A DNA stretch of 64,000 bases from Anastatus disparis (Eukaryota > Arthropoda > Insecta > Hymenoptera > Eupelmidae). Of the stretch, positions 12,049 through 23,590 are shown one piece after another (within the stretch, counting starts at the first letter, position 1; the number at the start of each line of letters is the position of its first letter). The stretch lies in the NCBI GenBank assembly GCA_017163975.1, contig JAFFSR010000351.1:2047001-2111000 (forward strand), written 5' to 3'. Made by a program: the position numbers and the translations under genes. The notes below the pieces were generated by a model. That model searched no databases, was not told the origin of the DNA, and saw only the letters and a program-made list of their open reading frames with translations.

Positions 12049-13936
12049 CACAGACAAAGCAGATAGGAAAGAAGATTGTTATTTCTGTAACACTAAATTT
12101 TTCGGAACTAATAGTAAATTGAAAACCAAAATTAAATATGCTGATGTCATATCTGTAAGAAAATCTATTGAATAATCGATGAACGATGAAGAGCTTGATA
12201 TTCTTGAGAGGTTATCAATTGAATCAGATAACAACGATGAACAACATGATGACAAAGATAACGACGGAGTCAGTGATCCTCATGATAAGAAGGATGATAA
12301 CAAAATCAGTAATGGTGATAAATTTGATAAAAATATATAAGAAGATAAGTTCCTTAAACGTGGCACTAATAAGGGAACTGAAGATATTTAAGATAATAGT
12401 CACCTTCCTGTGGGCCAAAAAAACCAACGCATTAAGTTTTAGTCTTAAAATGAACGAAACCACTTACTAGGAGAGTGTCACATCTCCGGATCACGGATTT
12501 TGCTCAAACTTCGGGATAAGTTTTCAGATGACAAAATATTAAAAAAGCTAAAGTTATAGTCATAAACGCTCAATATTTCCCTAGATACAGGCAATCAAAG
12601 AAAATTACTTGAACAGTTACTAGATTTTCAAATACTTATAGCTCTTAAGAATCGATAACTAGAAGCTTATAACTCTTTTTAAATTAAAGCTGAGTTCAAA
12701 TCCTTTCAAAAAATTAGTTATAGTAAATAAAAATATTTTTTCCTAAAGCTATAACGTAATAAATATTGCACTTAATTTCAGCTTTTATTATTAATTAATG
12801 TCTTAAAAAGAAAATTCAGGCACAATCTTTATTACGCTATAACTTTGGCAAAAAATAATATTTTGATATGTTATAACTACTTTTTTGGAAGGATTTGATC
12901 TCAGCTTTAATTTAAAAAGAGTTTTAAGCTTCTAGATGTCGATACTTAAGAGCTATAAGTATTTGAAAATTTTGTTACTTTTTTAGTGATTTTCTTTAAT
13001 TGCCTATATCTAGAGAAATATTGAGCATTTGTGACTGTAACTTAAGCTTTTTTCATATTTTGTCGTCTAAAAACTTATCCCAAAGTTTGAACAAAATCCG
13101 TGATCCGGCGGTGTGACATTCTCCTAGCTAGTTAGAGAGCTGGATTTACCTAAAGATGGAGTAGAATGTTTAGCTTCAGCTCTGAAAGGTGAGAATCGAT
13201 TGGCGGAAAATACTAAAATATCTTTATACAGAAAAAGAAATGAAAGTTTTAAAGAATACTTTGGAAAAATGATTCATAATGAAGATAAAATGTATTCTAA
13301 AGACGTAAAGAATGGAGGCTGTCCATAGATTCATCAAACAGAAGTTTGAAAATTTTATTACTACACATTATCAATTATTATGCCTTAATTCTAATAGCAC
13401 ACCCCACTACAATCAAGGAAGCATACGACAATCTCGAGATTATATCACAAAAATTCAGTATGACGAGCATAAACGGCGTAAATGTGGTGATTTGAAAGTT
13501 TCTAAAATGTTGTTAAGACAGCAATCGGAATTTACGAAGACACCATGTTTTTTGTGCTTATAGGTAGTAGAAATCATACAAAGCACTATTGGAGTATAAA
13601 TATTTTATTGGTTGATCCAAAAAAATTTGTAGCTCTACACACTGCACATAAGTCTTGGTGTGATGAAACAATTCGTCAAGGCTTGAGATAAAGAAGGCCA
13701 GTGCTTCAAATACTTGGGAAGCAAGTTTCCAGAAAAATCAGATGCGAAATTAAAGGAAGGTATTTTTGATGGTCTATAAATTCAAAAATTGATGGCCGAT
13801 GACCAATTTATTACTACTATAAAACTGAAAATGAAAAAGCTGCATGGCTTAGCTTTAAGGAAGTTGCTGAAAACTTTTTGGGTGATTACAGATGCTAAAT
13901 TACAAAGTAATTGTATAAAAAATGGTATAGAACTTT
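12049..13936 (+). pseudogene. Degraded arthropod repeat-encoded gene split by a MITE
   Basis: Reading several frames in order gives a CYFC segment near 12083, an acidic Asp/Asn/Lys-rich linker (12180-12340), then, after the MITE, a stretch reading LPKDGVECLASALKGENRLA (near 13150), CGDLKV (near 13480), CFLCL (about 13546-13560), and GVMKQFVKA followed by FKYLG, KLKEGIFDG and QKLM (13650-13800). This order matches an uncharacterised protein family that I know to be widespread and multicopy in arthropod genomes, probably transposon-derived; I do not have a reliable name for it. Frameshifts and several stops make it a pseudogene. Removing the MITE and one 3-bp target copy restores continuity across 12466/13128. 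Confidence 0.7.
12467..13127. mobile_element. Foldback MITE, TNA-type target site, copy 1 (661 bp)
   Basis: Ends CTAGGAGAGTGTCAC and GTGACATTCTCCTAG are near-perfect inverted repeats, and the arms extend about 180 bp or more. The flanks are TTA (12464-12466) and CTA (13128-13130), a decayed 3-bp duplication. Two related copies lie at 30907 and 63156. No coding capacity. Confidence 0.88.
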
Positions 13937-15984
13937 AACAAAATTAGTTTTCTAATGAGTTATAATACGATACAAGTGACCTAGTGGCACTTTATTACAC
14001 GGCCAGAGTTATAGCCCGAGCGCAGCGAGTAAAGTCACGAGTATCGTATACTATTTGTAGCACAAATTAATTCTGTACCCTTCAAAATCAGTAATAAATA
14101 AAAACTATGCATTCCACGAATTATAATTTAAAAAATAAAAGCGAAAACTTTAAAAAAAAAGCAAATACTACGTACCCTGTGAATGATAAATCGAAAAAAA
14201 AAAACAAAAACTATAAATAAACTAAAACTAAACACTTTATGAATAATAGATCGAAAAAGAAAAAAAAGACTATAATTTCAAAAATATATTAAGGATATGT
14301 AATAATAATTAATTTTTATCAATATAATTGATATTATGTGAAATTGTTTGTTGAAATCATCTTCTATGAAGTCATAAATTTAAATTTTGTTTCGCGTATG
14401 AATTAGCGTCGTAGAAGCAGTGAGGAGGTAACTTATGTATAGTATAGCAATAGCAATCGTGCGTAGTAATAGGGGGTTCTCCGGAGTATTTTATAATACA
14501 ACGCCGAAATGACTATACCTCTTCGCTTTACATGTTATGCTAGTATCAATTTTAGTTCTACTCGTATTTTACTTGTTTAAATTTTTTATTTAATTTGAAG
14601 AATGTTAATGTAAAAGAGTTCCAATATACTCAGCTTATTGTTATTTATACAAATACTTAAAAAAATAATTTACATATCACATTATTTCTTATTATATACG
14701 TACATTACCTAAGTAAATTCATTATTATACTGTGTAAAAAAGTGCCACCAAGGTAACGAAAAAGTATTAGCTATATGCGAATTTAGGTCCCGTAGTGCTA
14801 TAAATTACATTTTCTTTTTAATGATTTAGATGCTTTTCCTAATAACTGTGGAGCTTATAGTGAGGAATAGGGAAAACGTTTTCATCAAGATATCAAAGTA
14901 ATGGGATATCGCCATGCTGGCAGACTACTGCTAAATGTTAAAGAAAGATTCTTAAACTACTAGGAAAAAATGTGAAAAGAAACCTTTGAATCGGGCATTT
15001 ACTGATAATTGTGTAAGATATGGTGGAAAGAGATATATTAAATAGCCCAAAATTCAAAATACTTACCAAACCTTGAATGACCTTGTCAAAGATATCATTT
15101 GACCTTAACATGACCTTGACTCTGATCTCGTAGAGTTAAAATGAACCCAGATTTGGATTCAGCGGCTCCAAAAACATAATTTCTATATGATCTGGTTGTT
15201 GGGTTTTGACTTTTTTTTTGTTTATGTGTGGCTGTGTTATCTTTATTATTATTTCAACTATTTCTTCGAGATCTGTGACTTCATATGTGAGTTTGTTTTA
15301 AAACTCTATAGTAAAAACTTTGTCCATTTCGTTTGCACTCTTACCTGGAATAAAATATTTTTTCCAAAATATAGCCAATGACAATAATTGACGTGATGTA
15401 TATATCTATCTCTATATAGTTATAAGAAAAATTAAGATCTAGCCCCCCCCCCCTTAGTCGCTCCCTGGCCCCTCTAAATAACAGTGTAATTCGTCAAAAT
15501 TTAGCTATTTTTGAATGAGGTTGCTCCCCCTTGGTCGCTCCCTGGTCGCCCCTTGGTCGATTCTTGGTCGACCCCAACCTTTATATTTTATTACATATTA
15601 GTTAATAAATAACAAATTAACAGAAGAAATATCTTAAATTATTTTTCAACACTATATATTGTGTACGATTTTTTAAAATTTAAGTTTATATATTCATTAA
15701 TTTTATATATTATTTATCTATTAATACGTCTTGTATATAAATATATAGTCTCTTATATAGTGTTGACATACGACTTCCCACACCACCTTACATTTCAAAC
15801 AATAATAAATACTTTATATGACATTGAATTTAACTCATTTAACAAATGTTAATTATCAAATTACATAAATTTTAATTATACTTAATGAATCAAGAAAAAG
15901 TAAAAAGTGTGAAATATAGAGGGATCGTTATGGCGCGTTCAGGAGCCCTAAAAACCACTATAGCTTATATTAATTTGTAGTATA
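13937..15984. other. AT-rich non-coding region with repeat fragments
   Basis: Contains a GC-richer tag near 14008-14040, a segment at about 15060-15180 that resembles part of the foldback at 41.1-42.0 kb (shared ATTTGGATTCAG and TGACCTTGA blocks), and a C-rich low-complexity tract at 15445-15580 built from repeated TTGGTCGCTCCCTGG-like words. Open frames here are AT-driven and unrecognised. Confidence 0.5.
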
Positions 15985-17040
15985 TTCTTTCAATCGCTGT
16001 TAGCAGATATTTTTTTTCATTTGATTTTTTTAACAAAATTATTTTATCAATTATTGCTAAAAAGAGCAGACATATTTTTATAAATTTCTTTAATTGTTGC
16101 TCAAAAAGTAATTGTTTTATTTAATAATAAAAATAAAAAAAAAAAATTTTATAATTGTAGCTTTCAACTGATCAATTTTTTTTATATTGAAAAAAAACAG
16201 ACAAATTACTTGAAGTGTCGCTAAATAAGCAGACGTATTTTTTGATTGTCGCTGCTAACAGATCAATTTTAATAACTGTCGCTAAAGAGAACAAACAAAT
16301 TTTCTTAATTTTCACTAGATAGAGCAGACATTTTTTGACTGTCATTGATAAAAGATCAATTTTTTAACTTTCGCTAAAAAAAAAAAAATAATTAAAGTAC
16401 CGTTGAAAAAAGGATACGTAAATTTTAAGTGCTGCTATTAGCAGACCAATTTTTTAATTGTTTTTTCTAGCAAAATTATTTTGTCGATTGTCGCTAAAAA
16501 GAGCAGACATTTTTATAAATTTTTTTAATTGTTGCTGAGAAAGAAATTTTTTTTTATTGATAATAGAAAAAGGGAAAATTTTTATAATTGTCGCTTTTAG
16601 CTGACCAATTTTTTTTATAATTTCTAAAAAAAGCAGACAAATTACTTGAAATGTCCCTAAATAAGCAGACGTATTTTTCAACTTTCGCTGGTGGCAGGTC
16701 AATTTTATCAATCGTCACTAAAAAGAACAAACAAATTTTTTCAACTGTCGCTAAAAAAGCAAACATTTTTTGACTGTCATTGATGGAAAACCAATTTTTC
16801 AACTATCGCTTAAAGAAAAATTATTTTAAATACCGTTAAAAAAACGATACGTAATTTTCAAGTGTCGCTGTTGACAGACCTATTTGTAAATTGTCTTTTC
16901 TAACAAAATTATTTTGATAGTTGTCAAAAAGAGCAGACATATTTTTATAAATTTTTTCAGCCGTTGATAAAAAGTATGTTTTAATTAATAATAAATAAAG
17001 GACAGTTAAAAAATCAGTCTTCCATCGATGGCAGTTAAAA
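15985..17040. repeat. ~435-bp higher-order repeat of ~45-bp monomers
   Basis: The word CTAAAAAGAGCAGACAT and its flank recur near 16060 and 16495, with a decayed form near 16925, giving a ~435-bp period over about 2.4 units. Inside each unit a shorter motif (a GTCGCTAA-like word, then AGCAGACAAATT) repeats roughly every 40-60 bases. Satellite-like DNA. Confidence 0.7.
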
Positions 17041-17266
17041 AATGTTTGCTTTTTTTAGTGACAGTTAAGAAAATATATATTTCCATCAAATATTCTTAAA
17101 AAAATATATAAAAATTTATAATTTGATTACTTTAATTATTTCAAAATTATGACGTTACTTCTTTGTCTGTAAAGTAAATATATATTAATTATTAATTTAT
17201 ATACAAACAAAATAATATAAATTAAAATGTTATTTTCTATTAATAAAAATAGTATTAATTACCTTG

Positions 17267-17620
17267 TTAACGATTATTTCGTTTTCCTAATAATAAATCT
17301 TCCAATTCAATTATTTCATCATTTAATAATTTTATAAACTCAACATTATTAACTTTTAATATATATGATACTCCTAAAAAATAATTTATTATATTATTAA
17401 TATCATGTTTTATATAGAATAAAAAATATTAATATACTATTTTCTTGAATTTCTCCTATTATTTCTGATTTAGAACCTCTTTCCCAATTAATAATATCAT
17501 TATCATTTTCAATTAATAATATATCTAATTTATATTTTCCATCAGTTATTGAACCAAAAAATTCGTGTTCATTTTTTTGGTTTTTTAACAAAAGAAGTTT
17601 TTAAATGTCCTTTTATTTTT
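17267..17620 (-). pseudogene. Unrecognised AT-rich coding remnant
   Basis: On the minus strand, frames joined by small shifts read FFGSITDGKYKLDILLIEND, then INWERGSKSEIIGE, then INYFLGVSYI, then FIKLLNDEIIELEDLLLGKR before a stop at 17267-17269. The composition is more protein-like than the AT background, but I do not recognise the family. At least two frameshifts are needed. The 5' side is cut by the LTR retrotransposon that begins at 17627. It could be a decayed host gene or an element ORF. Confidence 0.35.
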
Positions 17621-17626
17621 ATAAAT

Positions 17627-18961
17627 TGTAACGGTTATTTTGCCCGTTACAAAAAAAAAGAATTAGCTTTTAATTTAATGTAAACTTTAGCTAAGTCCTT
17701 AGATTTTACTATATGCAGAGTTGCTGAAATTGGTAAGAATTTCACTAAATATTATACAGCGAACTCCGATTGTGCTAGCTAATCAATCCTATTGATAAAC
17801 GACAAAATCATATCTGATATACTTGTCGCTTGCTGCACGCATTGCGTCTCTCTCTCTCTCTCTTACCTGATCGACAGACGCGTGGCCGGTAGCGCAGTTT
17901 TCCTTCGTGAGGCAGGTTCCAAAATACGTTATATTGAAATAGATGATATTACGTAATTAAATAATTTATAACTGCTCACAAGGACCGCGGAGGCGTCGGA
18001 GTAAGCAACGGGAAATATATTTTTATGTCATATATAGTCAGGCAATATAAATTAATTGAAAGCACGATTTAATAGAAAACAAAATTAATTTATTATAAGA
18101 CAAATAAGAATATAAAGAGAAAATATGAATTGAACAAAAATAAGATAATATAATATATGAAATATAATATACACGTCTATGAGAGAGTGAGCAAAGGGAG
18201 GACGCGTCGCGAACCAAATGATACTCGCTTATGACGCTGATCGGTTATATAACCGATGATATAATATACCTGAAAAAGTATCTCTCGAGGAAGAGACACT
18301 TGGACTTCGCACAGTATAATTATACTTACGATAACGCACTGGCCAGCTTACACTAATTACCTACGTGCACGTAGACGCCGCTCGCCCGTTACTGTAGCTT
18401 CCCCCTTGTACTTTACCAATACGTAGATGCTCTGGAGTAGATCGGTGGAACACGTCTCTTCCTGATCCTTGAATTCCGCTGAGCTCTGCCAACGTGGTTG
18501 CCTGGACGTAGATCGGTGGAATCCTGTACACGCCGATCAACGTATTTGCTAGCACTTAATGGCTGACCGCTAAGACGCGCGGAAAGCGGTCGAGTAAAAC
18601 TCTACAGAAAGAATTTCTGAGAGTTGTAACTAGCCAATATAATATAATACGCTAGTCGATATAAACTAACGACTTTCAATTAAGACTATGTCTCGCGCTA
18701 TGAAATGCGAACTTAGTCCACCGTATTATACGACCACGTGGCGAAATTCTCTAATGAGCACAGCGCGGCTTAGGTTTCGTGTTAACGCAACGGTAGCCGG
18801 AAACTCTCTGAAGCGTCTCACGGCCAGCGAGCTTCTCTCTCGCGTGCCGGTCGTCAAGATACGCACTTCTTTATTCGTCTTAGATGAGACATATGACCAA
18901 GCGTTTATTATATTTTGTTACCTAAGCGCGCAAGATTCAAACACGGTAGAATACCGTTACA
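17627..18961 (-). repeat. 3' LTR of copy A (1,335 bp)
   Basis: Begins TGTAACGG and ends CCGTTACA on the plus strand. It matches the right-hand LTR along its length with scattered substitutions (roughly 2-3 percent by eye). It contains a short CT microsatellite and AT-rich sequence. Confidence 0.9.
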
Positions 18962-18974
18962 CCCCTCTGCCAGA
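18962..18974 (-). other. Polypurine tract of copy A
   Basis: On the minus strand the bases next to the 3' LTR read TCTGGCAGAGGGG, a purine-rich end in the right place to prime plus-strand DNA synthesis. Confidence 0.6.
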
Positions 18975-19050
18975 CGCAACATAACCTGGTTTGGCTGCTC
19001 TGCCTATCGCGCGGTAGGTATGCAATTATTGACTTAAGCATTGTTAACAT

Positions 19051-19368
19051 TTACGATTTTCTATCACGAAATAATTTTCGCTGAACACGCGTTTTTTCCG
19101 GTGAACAAACTACTATGCTTTCGCTACACTTTACATTGGTAGAACCTTTAGGCCTACCTCGCTCACGCCTGATCGGTTCGGACTCAGCTCGACGCATATG
19201 CTTTGCTGTTCGCGTTACGATAACGACTGTTCTACGCGGATGACCTCGCTTCCTATTCGGTTTCTCGATATGGGGAGAATCACCGCTCGCAATCTGAGCC
19301 CGATCTTCCGTTGACACACGGAGTCGCATAGATCGCAAGAAACGGGTCGCACATTGTCTCATTCGCAC
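19051..19368 (-). pseudogene. Pol C-terminal tail with AT-hook-like motifs
   Basis: An Arg/Lys-rich segment follows the integrase remnant after a frameshift. It contains KRGHPRR and RRERGRPKGS, the second a good match to the AT-hook core RGRP; the first has His in place of Arg. AT hooks bind the minor groove of AT-rich DNA. In this position, after the integrase C-terminal module, they could tether the integration complex to AT-rich chromatin; that role is inference. The frame ends at 19051 just before the purine tract. The two pieces here are out of frame with each other, so no complete product is made. Confidence 0.55.
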
Positions 19369-19680
19369 GCATTGATTCCAACGGTGGTTGAGATTGCAGA
19401 TCGTCTTCTTGCTTTGTGATATATGTTTTTACCTGCTTTCCATGAATCGTACTATACGGATTACCATCCTTATCTAACAACCTATTTGTATTTAATTCCG
19501 ATTCAGCTGTAACGACATATGTACCAACAAATTTTGGTGCAAGCTTACTTGCTATGTCTTGAACAGCAAGAGAGAATATTTTATTTCTCTTGCCTATAAA
19601 ATAATCTATATTATGAGTCGCTTTTGCTCTACATGCAACCAAGCTTTTTACATAAACCTGATCAGCTGCTGAAACATCAG
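19280..19680 (-). pseudogene. Integrase C-terminal fragment of copy A
   Basis: The frame reads AADQVYVK near its start, then LAPKFVGTYVV, then GNPYSTIHGKQVKTY. That is the GPY/F-type C-terminal module of Gypsy integrases (usually APKF-GPY, then a DG-G and a final VK-Y). The HHCC zinc domain and the DDE catalytic core that should precede it are missing. The junction lies at about 19660-19690, directly after protease sequence, so about 2-3 kb of pol has been deleted. The downstream basic tail continues in another frame. Confidence 0.7.
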
Positions 19681-20346
19681 CTAAACTGTTTCTAATTTTC
19701 CGATGTACAGTTGTTTAAGAGCAGCAACTTCTAAATCTACCTTTACGTTAGTACCTTTAAAAGAAAGCTTATTTTCACAAGGATCGAAAATAGCTCTAAA
19801 TGCTCGTACGAAGTTGCCTCCTAGATAGCATTGTTCATTTAAGCTAAGCATGATCGCACAGCGAATCGTTTTGGTAATTCCGCCTACAGTGAAAGGAAGG
19901 TCAACATGACTTACTAGTAAGCAGGATTTACCATCTGCTACTTTAACCAATCTACCTGTAGCTGGTATTAAAGGTACATTACAGGCTACTGCTAGCTGTA
20001 ATCCTAACGAGTTCATGACCGTGCATGATGCACCTGGGTCATACAGAGCCCTTATTCGGTAATCTCCGATCACTACCGGGAGCCACCATCGAGCTTCATC
20101 ATCGATTGTTGGCTGATTTATCTCTGCCTGCTCACTTGTCTCAACTTGACAAGTGTGAGACTCAACTTGTGTTTCTACTGAGTCTTCAGGTAGATTTTTA
20201 TCCGACACCTTTCTAGTAGAAGGTTCTGAGGTCTCATAAGCCTCACTGGGAACGGTAGGTACCTCATCTACTCGTTCCCTGGTCCTTTTCCCGTACACGA
20301 TGGGCAGGACCAGACAGTATATCCAGGTAATCCATACCGATAACAT
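19681..20346 (-). pseudogene. Retropepsin-like aspartic protease of copy A
   Basis: The core reads RALYDPGASCTVM near residue 104, where the usual D-(S/T)-G triad appears as DPGAS, followed further on by a hydrophobic strand and an LGGNFV flap-type motif. In this lineage the protease matures the Gag-Pol polyprotein. It starts out of frame with the zinc-knuckle end of gag, and ends at a stop where the pol deletion begins. The DPG form also occurs in the BEL protease in this window and is common in invertebrate retroelements, so by itself it does not prove inactivity. Confidence 0.7.
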
Positions 20347-22048
20347 TCACGGTTACGTTTTGGATTTTTCGAACCTTTCTGGTTTTCTTGACCTGGTTTT
20401 GTCTGATTTGTATCTCCTGAAGAACTTTCCTTTTGTTGTTGACTCTGTTGTTCCGAATTGCTGTCATCTTGCGAAAGTTTCCGAGGCTGCTTCTTAAAAT
20501 TCCTTTGACGTTTAGCAGACTTACTTCGAGGCAATTTAAGCGGTGCAGGTCCTTGTACGTTGTTCTCGCTAAACCTCTGCTGCTTTACAAAGGCTTTAGT
20601 AAGTTTAGTCAACTGAGTCATTAATGCACTCATCATTTTGACTATGTTAGTCTGATCATTAGCAGCTTGTTCCTCCTGTCTTGCTGCTATTTGTACTTTA
20701 TTGTCCTTGACCTTATTCGTTGGCCTATAAGCTACGTCAGGTAACAATGACTGTTCGGGTGGAGGAGGTGGTCTATAGACTCTCTCCGCCTTAAGTATCA
20801 ATTCAGCTTCTACCGCTATTTCTAACAAAGATTCAATGTCCGTAAACTCATCTCTTCTGACAATACGTTGAGTTTCTGGCAAGAGGTTACGGTGCAATAA
20901 ATCAAGTTGCTGATTAATATCAGGTAACGGAACTTGTTTCAAAATTATAGATTGTAAGCATATAATATAATCTCGTACAGGCTCGTCTTTGCCTTGTGTA
21001 CGTGCATTAGCTTCTGCTAACAATCTCTGTTGGAATCGTCTGCTATATCCATACCATCGCAATGCAGCTTTTTTAAATTGAGCCCAGGATTGCCACAAAT
21101 GCCGGTTATTTCGATACCAAGTCGCAGCGACCTCTGTGAGCAGTTCAGAGAGAGAGAGGATAATAAATCACTCTCACTCAGTTTAGCCAATTTTCGACAC
21201 CCCTCAACTCTAGTTAGAAAGAGGTCAATACTTTGGCCTCGCTCGCCAGAAAATGTAAGATTCCAGCGGCGGACTATGTGACCTACGTCTGTCGTTTTAT
21301 TTGCATTTGCTGGTCGGTCGCTCTGCCTGTTCAGATTAGTGTTATCCGTCGCACTGTTTGCAGTGTGAGGGGTCCCCTCCCCCGCGACTGTGCCTGCTCC
21401 CGCAGCACTTGTTGACATTATATTATCATCACCCCTTATGGGGCTGCTACTACGACCATTAATAATACTGAATGTATCTTGAAATCCAATGTGTGTATTA
21501 CGTCTTGCATTCTGTTGATTTTGCTAGTCGTATAGCCTAGTACTTGACGACGTAGGATACGATGGTTCGTTTGGCCCTTGCCTGAAATATGCCATTTCTT
21601 GTGTTAGCATGGCCACATGTCTATTCAGCGGTTCCAAATAGTTCAATAACCTCCTTGGTATTCCTGGGAATTTTTCTATTTCTGTACTATCTTTAGGCGT
21701 ACTTTGCTGAGCATTCTGCCTGTTATCTTGCGTCTGAACGTTATGCGCTCTGTTTTGGACAATATTTGCCAACGTAGCGTTTAAATTTTGCGTAACATTC
21801 GGGTCCTTTGCCAATATGGTGAGTGGGTGTATTTCGGTTTGATCCACGTTATCATCGTAGATGGTAGATCCTGTTTCTTCAAGGATAGTTCTTTCAATGA
21901 ACTCTTTCCTGACCGAAAGCCAGCGTTGTCGCGTCGCCATTTTGTCCTCTGTAGGATTTGATTGCTCAAAGTCCACCGCCATATAATTTCCTAACAGCCA
22001 TCGCACTAATCGTTGTGACTGTTCAAAAAGTAACCCTTCTTGCTTCAA
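20268..22048 (-). pseudogene. Gag of LTR retrotransposon copy A
   Basis: Three frame pieces form one gag. First, 22048-21524 is a Gln/Asn-rich N-terminal part. After a stop, 21418-21140 holds FSGERGQSIDLFLTRVEG, a typical retrotransposon gag start. After a frameshift near 21140 the capsid-like part continues with WAQFKKAALRWYG and EPVRDYI, and ends in a zinc-knuckle-like CYRYGLPGYTVWSCPSC, in which the second Cys has become Tyr. Gag would package the element RNA. The stop at 21524, the frameshift and the knuckle lesion show that it is dead. Confidence 0.75.
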
Positions 22049-23575
22049 TTCTAACGTTTAAAGCGAATCTAATAAGTTATCTTCTGACAAGCATGTTGCC
22101 CATTTATAGACCTTTATAGCGGCAGCTTTGTGATTTCCGTTGATCGTTTTCTGTTGTGTTGCCATCTTGATAAATATCTTTTTTCTTAATATATTTTCTA
22201 TTTATACTAGTCGCACACAGTTTTACTAACGCTCGCTGTGTGTGTGTGTGTGTATGTGTGTACGCACATTTATTTTATAAAGAAAATTAAATTACTGATC
22301 GTTTGTATATGGTTATAATAGAACCATGTACACACGTAGCAGTTGAAATTGACTAAATATGTATATATTTTGAAAATTAATTGTTTTGATTTTTGGATTT
22401 ATTCTAGAATTTCTAATAATTATAGTAAAGCTAATCGAAAATATTAGACTATAATAAACTATTCAATAATATTTCACAATTTTTAATTTAAAATACTAAG
22501 TATCAACATATATAACTAAATCCAAAAATCTGTGCGTTCTTAAACTTTTGTTAAAAATGCACACCTAACTGTGTAGGGATAATTTATTTATTATACATGT
22601 GTATCTCACGTGTAATGTGAAATTAATTTTAATTCAAAGTCTTCGAGAAAATTATAAATTTTCTCCACAACACACAGCGCCAGTCGATTGCCGCGCTACG
22701 AGTTGACAGTCGTTGATGAGAGAGAAAGAGAAAATAAAAATTTTAAATTTCACTTATTATACAAGTTAAAAAACAAAATTTTGTTGCCCTTTAATATGTA
22801 TAAACAATTTTAATTTTTATTCAATTAAATATTATATCAAAATACAAAAAAAAATTTTAATGTTAATGATACTAAATTATCTTATATTAAAGGGTTATTT
22901 TTCAATTAATTTAATTTCAACTTCCTCGTTAGTCGAAATTAATATCTCTCTCTCACCATAAAAATTTATAAGTTATTATTAACGAACTGATCGGTAAGAG
23001 GACTATACACAACAACGCACTATTCTAATTTTTAGAAACCTCAACTGCCTGTTCGCTTTTTCACATAAAGCGAACTATAAGGCATACAGAGCTATATCTT
23101 TTATCTCTGTCACTATGCTATTAAAGTGTGAGAATGTTTGCGCGTTAAGCAAAGAAATAGAATTTTTCGCTGGGACACGTGGGGACACAAATTTGTAACA
23201 GCTAAACGACAAAAAATTTTAATTGATACCTAGCAATTTTTCGAGAAATTTCCTACTATTTTATTCTCCGAAAGAAAAAAAAAATTTAATATTAATTTTA
23301 TTTTTCGAAACGTGAAAAAAATTTAACGTCAATTCTAAATTTATTTATCTTTGATTAAGAATAATTTTGCTTTTCAAAAAAAAAAAAAATTTTCTTGACA
23401 CGTGCTATTTTAAATATCAAACTCTAACTATAGCAGAACGCCATCTTTGATATAAAGTCTTTTATGAACAACGCGAAGTCTGTTTGCGTCGAAGCCAGCT
23501 ACACGCTCGACGCCATTTGCAAATTTCGATTTATTAGACGACGCGTGAAAGCCTGATCCCGTTGACGCATCTATT
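22049..23575 (-). other. 5' leader of LTR retrotransposon copy A
   Basis: AT-rich sequence between primer site and gag with no long open frame. It contains a GT microsatellite at about 22232-22260. The part next to the LTR (about 23170-23575) is shared with copy B at 33979-34380, on the opposite strand. Confidence 0.7.
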
Positions 23576-23587
23576 CGTTGGGCGCCA
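23576..23587 (-). other. tRNA primer-binding site of copy A
   Basis: Three bases after the 5' LTR the minus strand reads TGGCGCCCAACG. This is the start of the classical site complementary to the 3' end of tRNA-Lys (CUU type, ending CGTTGGGCGCCA). The match is 12 bases, then diverges. Copy B has the same site with two C-to-T changes. Confidence 0.85.
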
Positions 23588-23590
23588 TTT

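Noticed and set aside
18361..18984. Open frames inside the LTRs (also at 25295-25999)
   Set aside because: They recur only because the LTR is duplicated; they lie in LTR sequence, lack domains, and one runs into the AT microsatellite.
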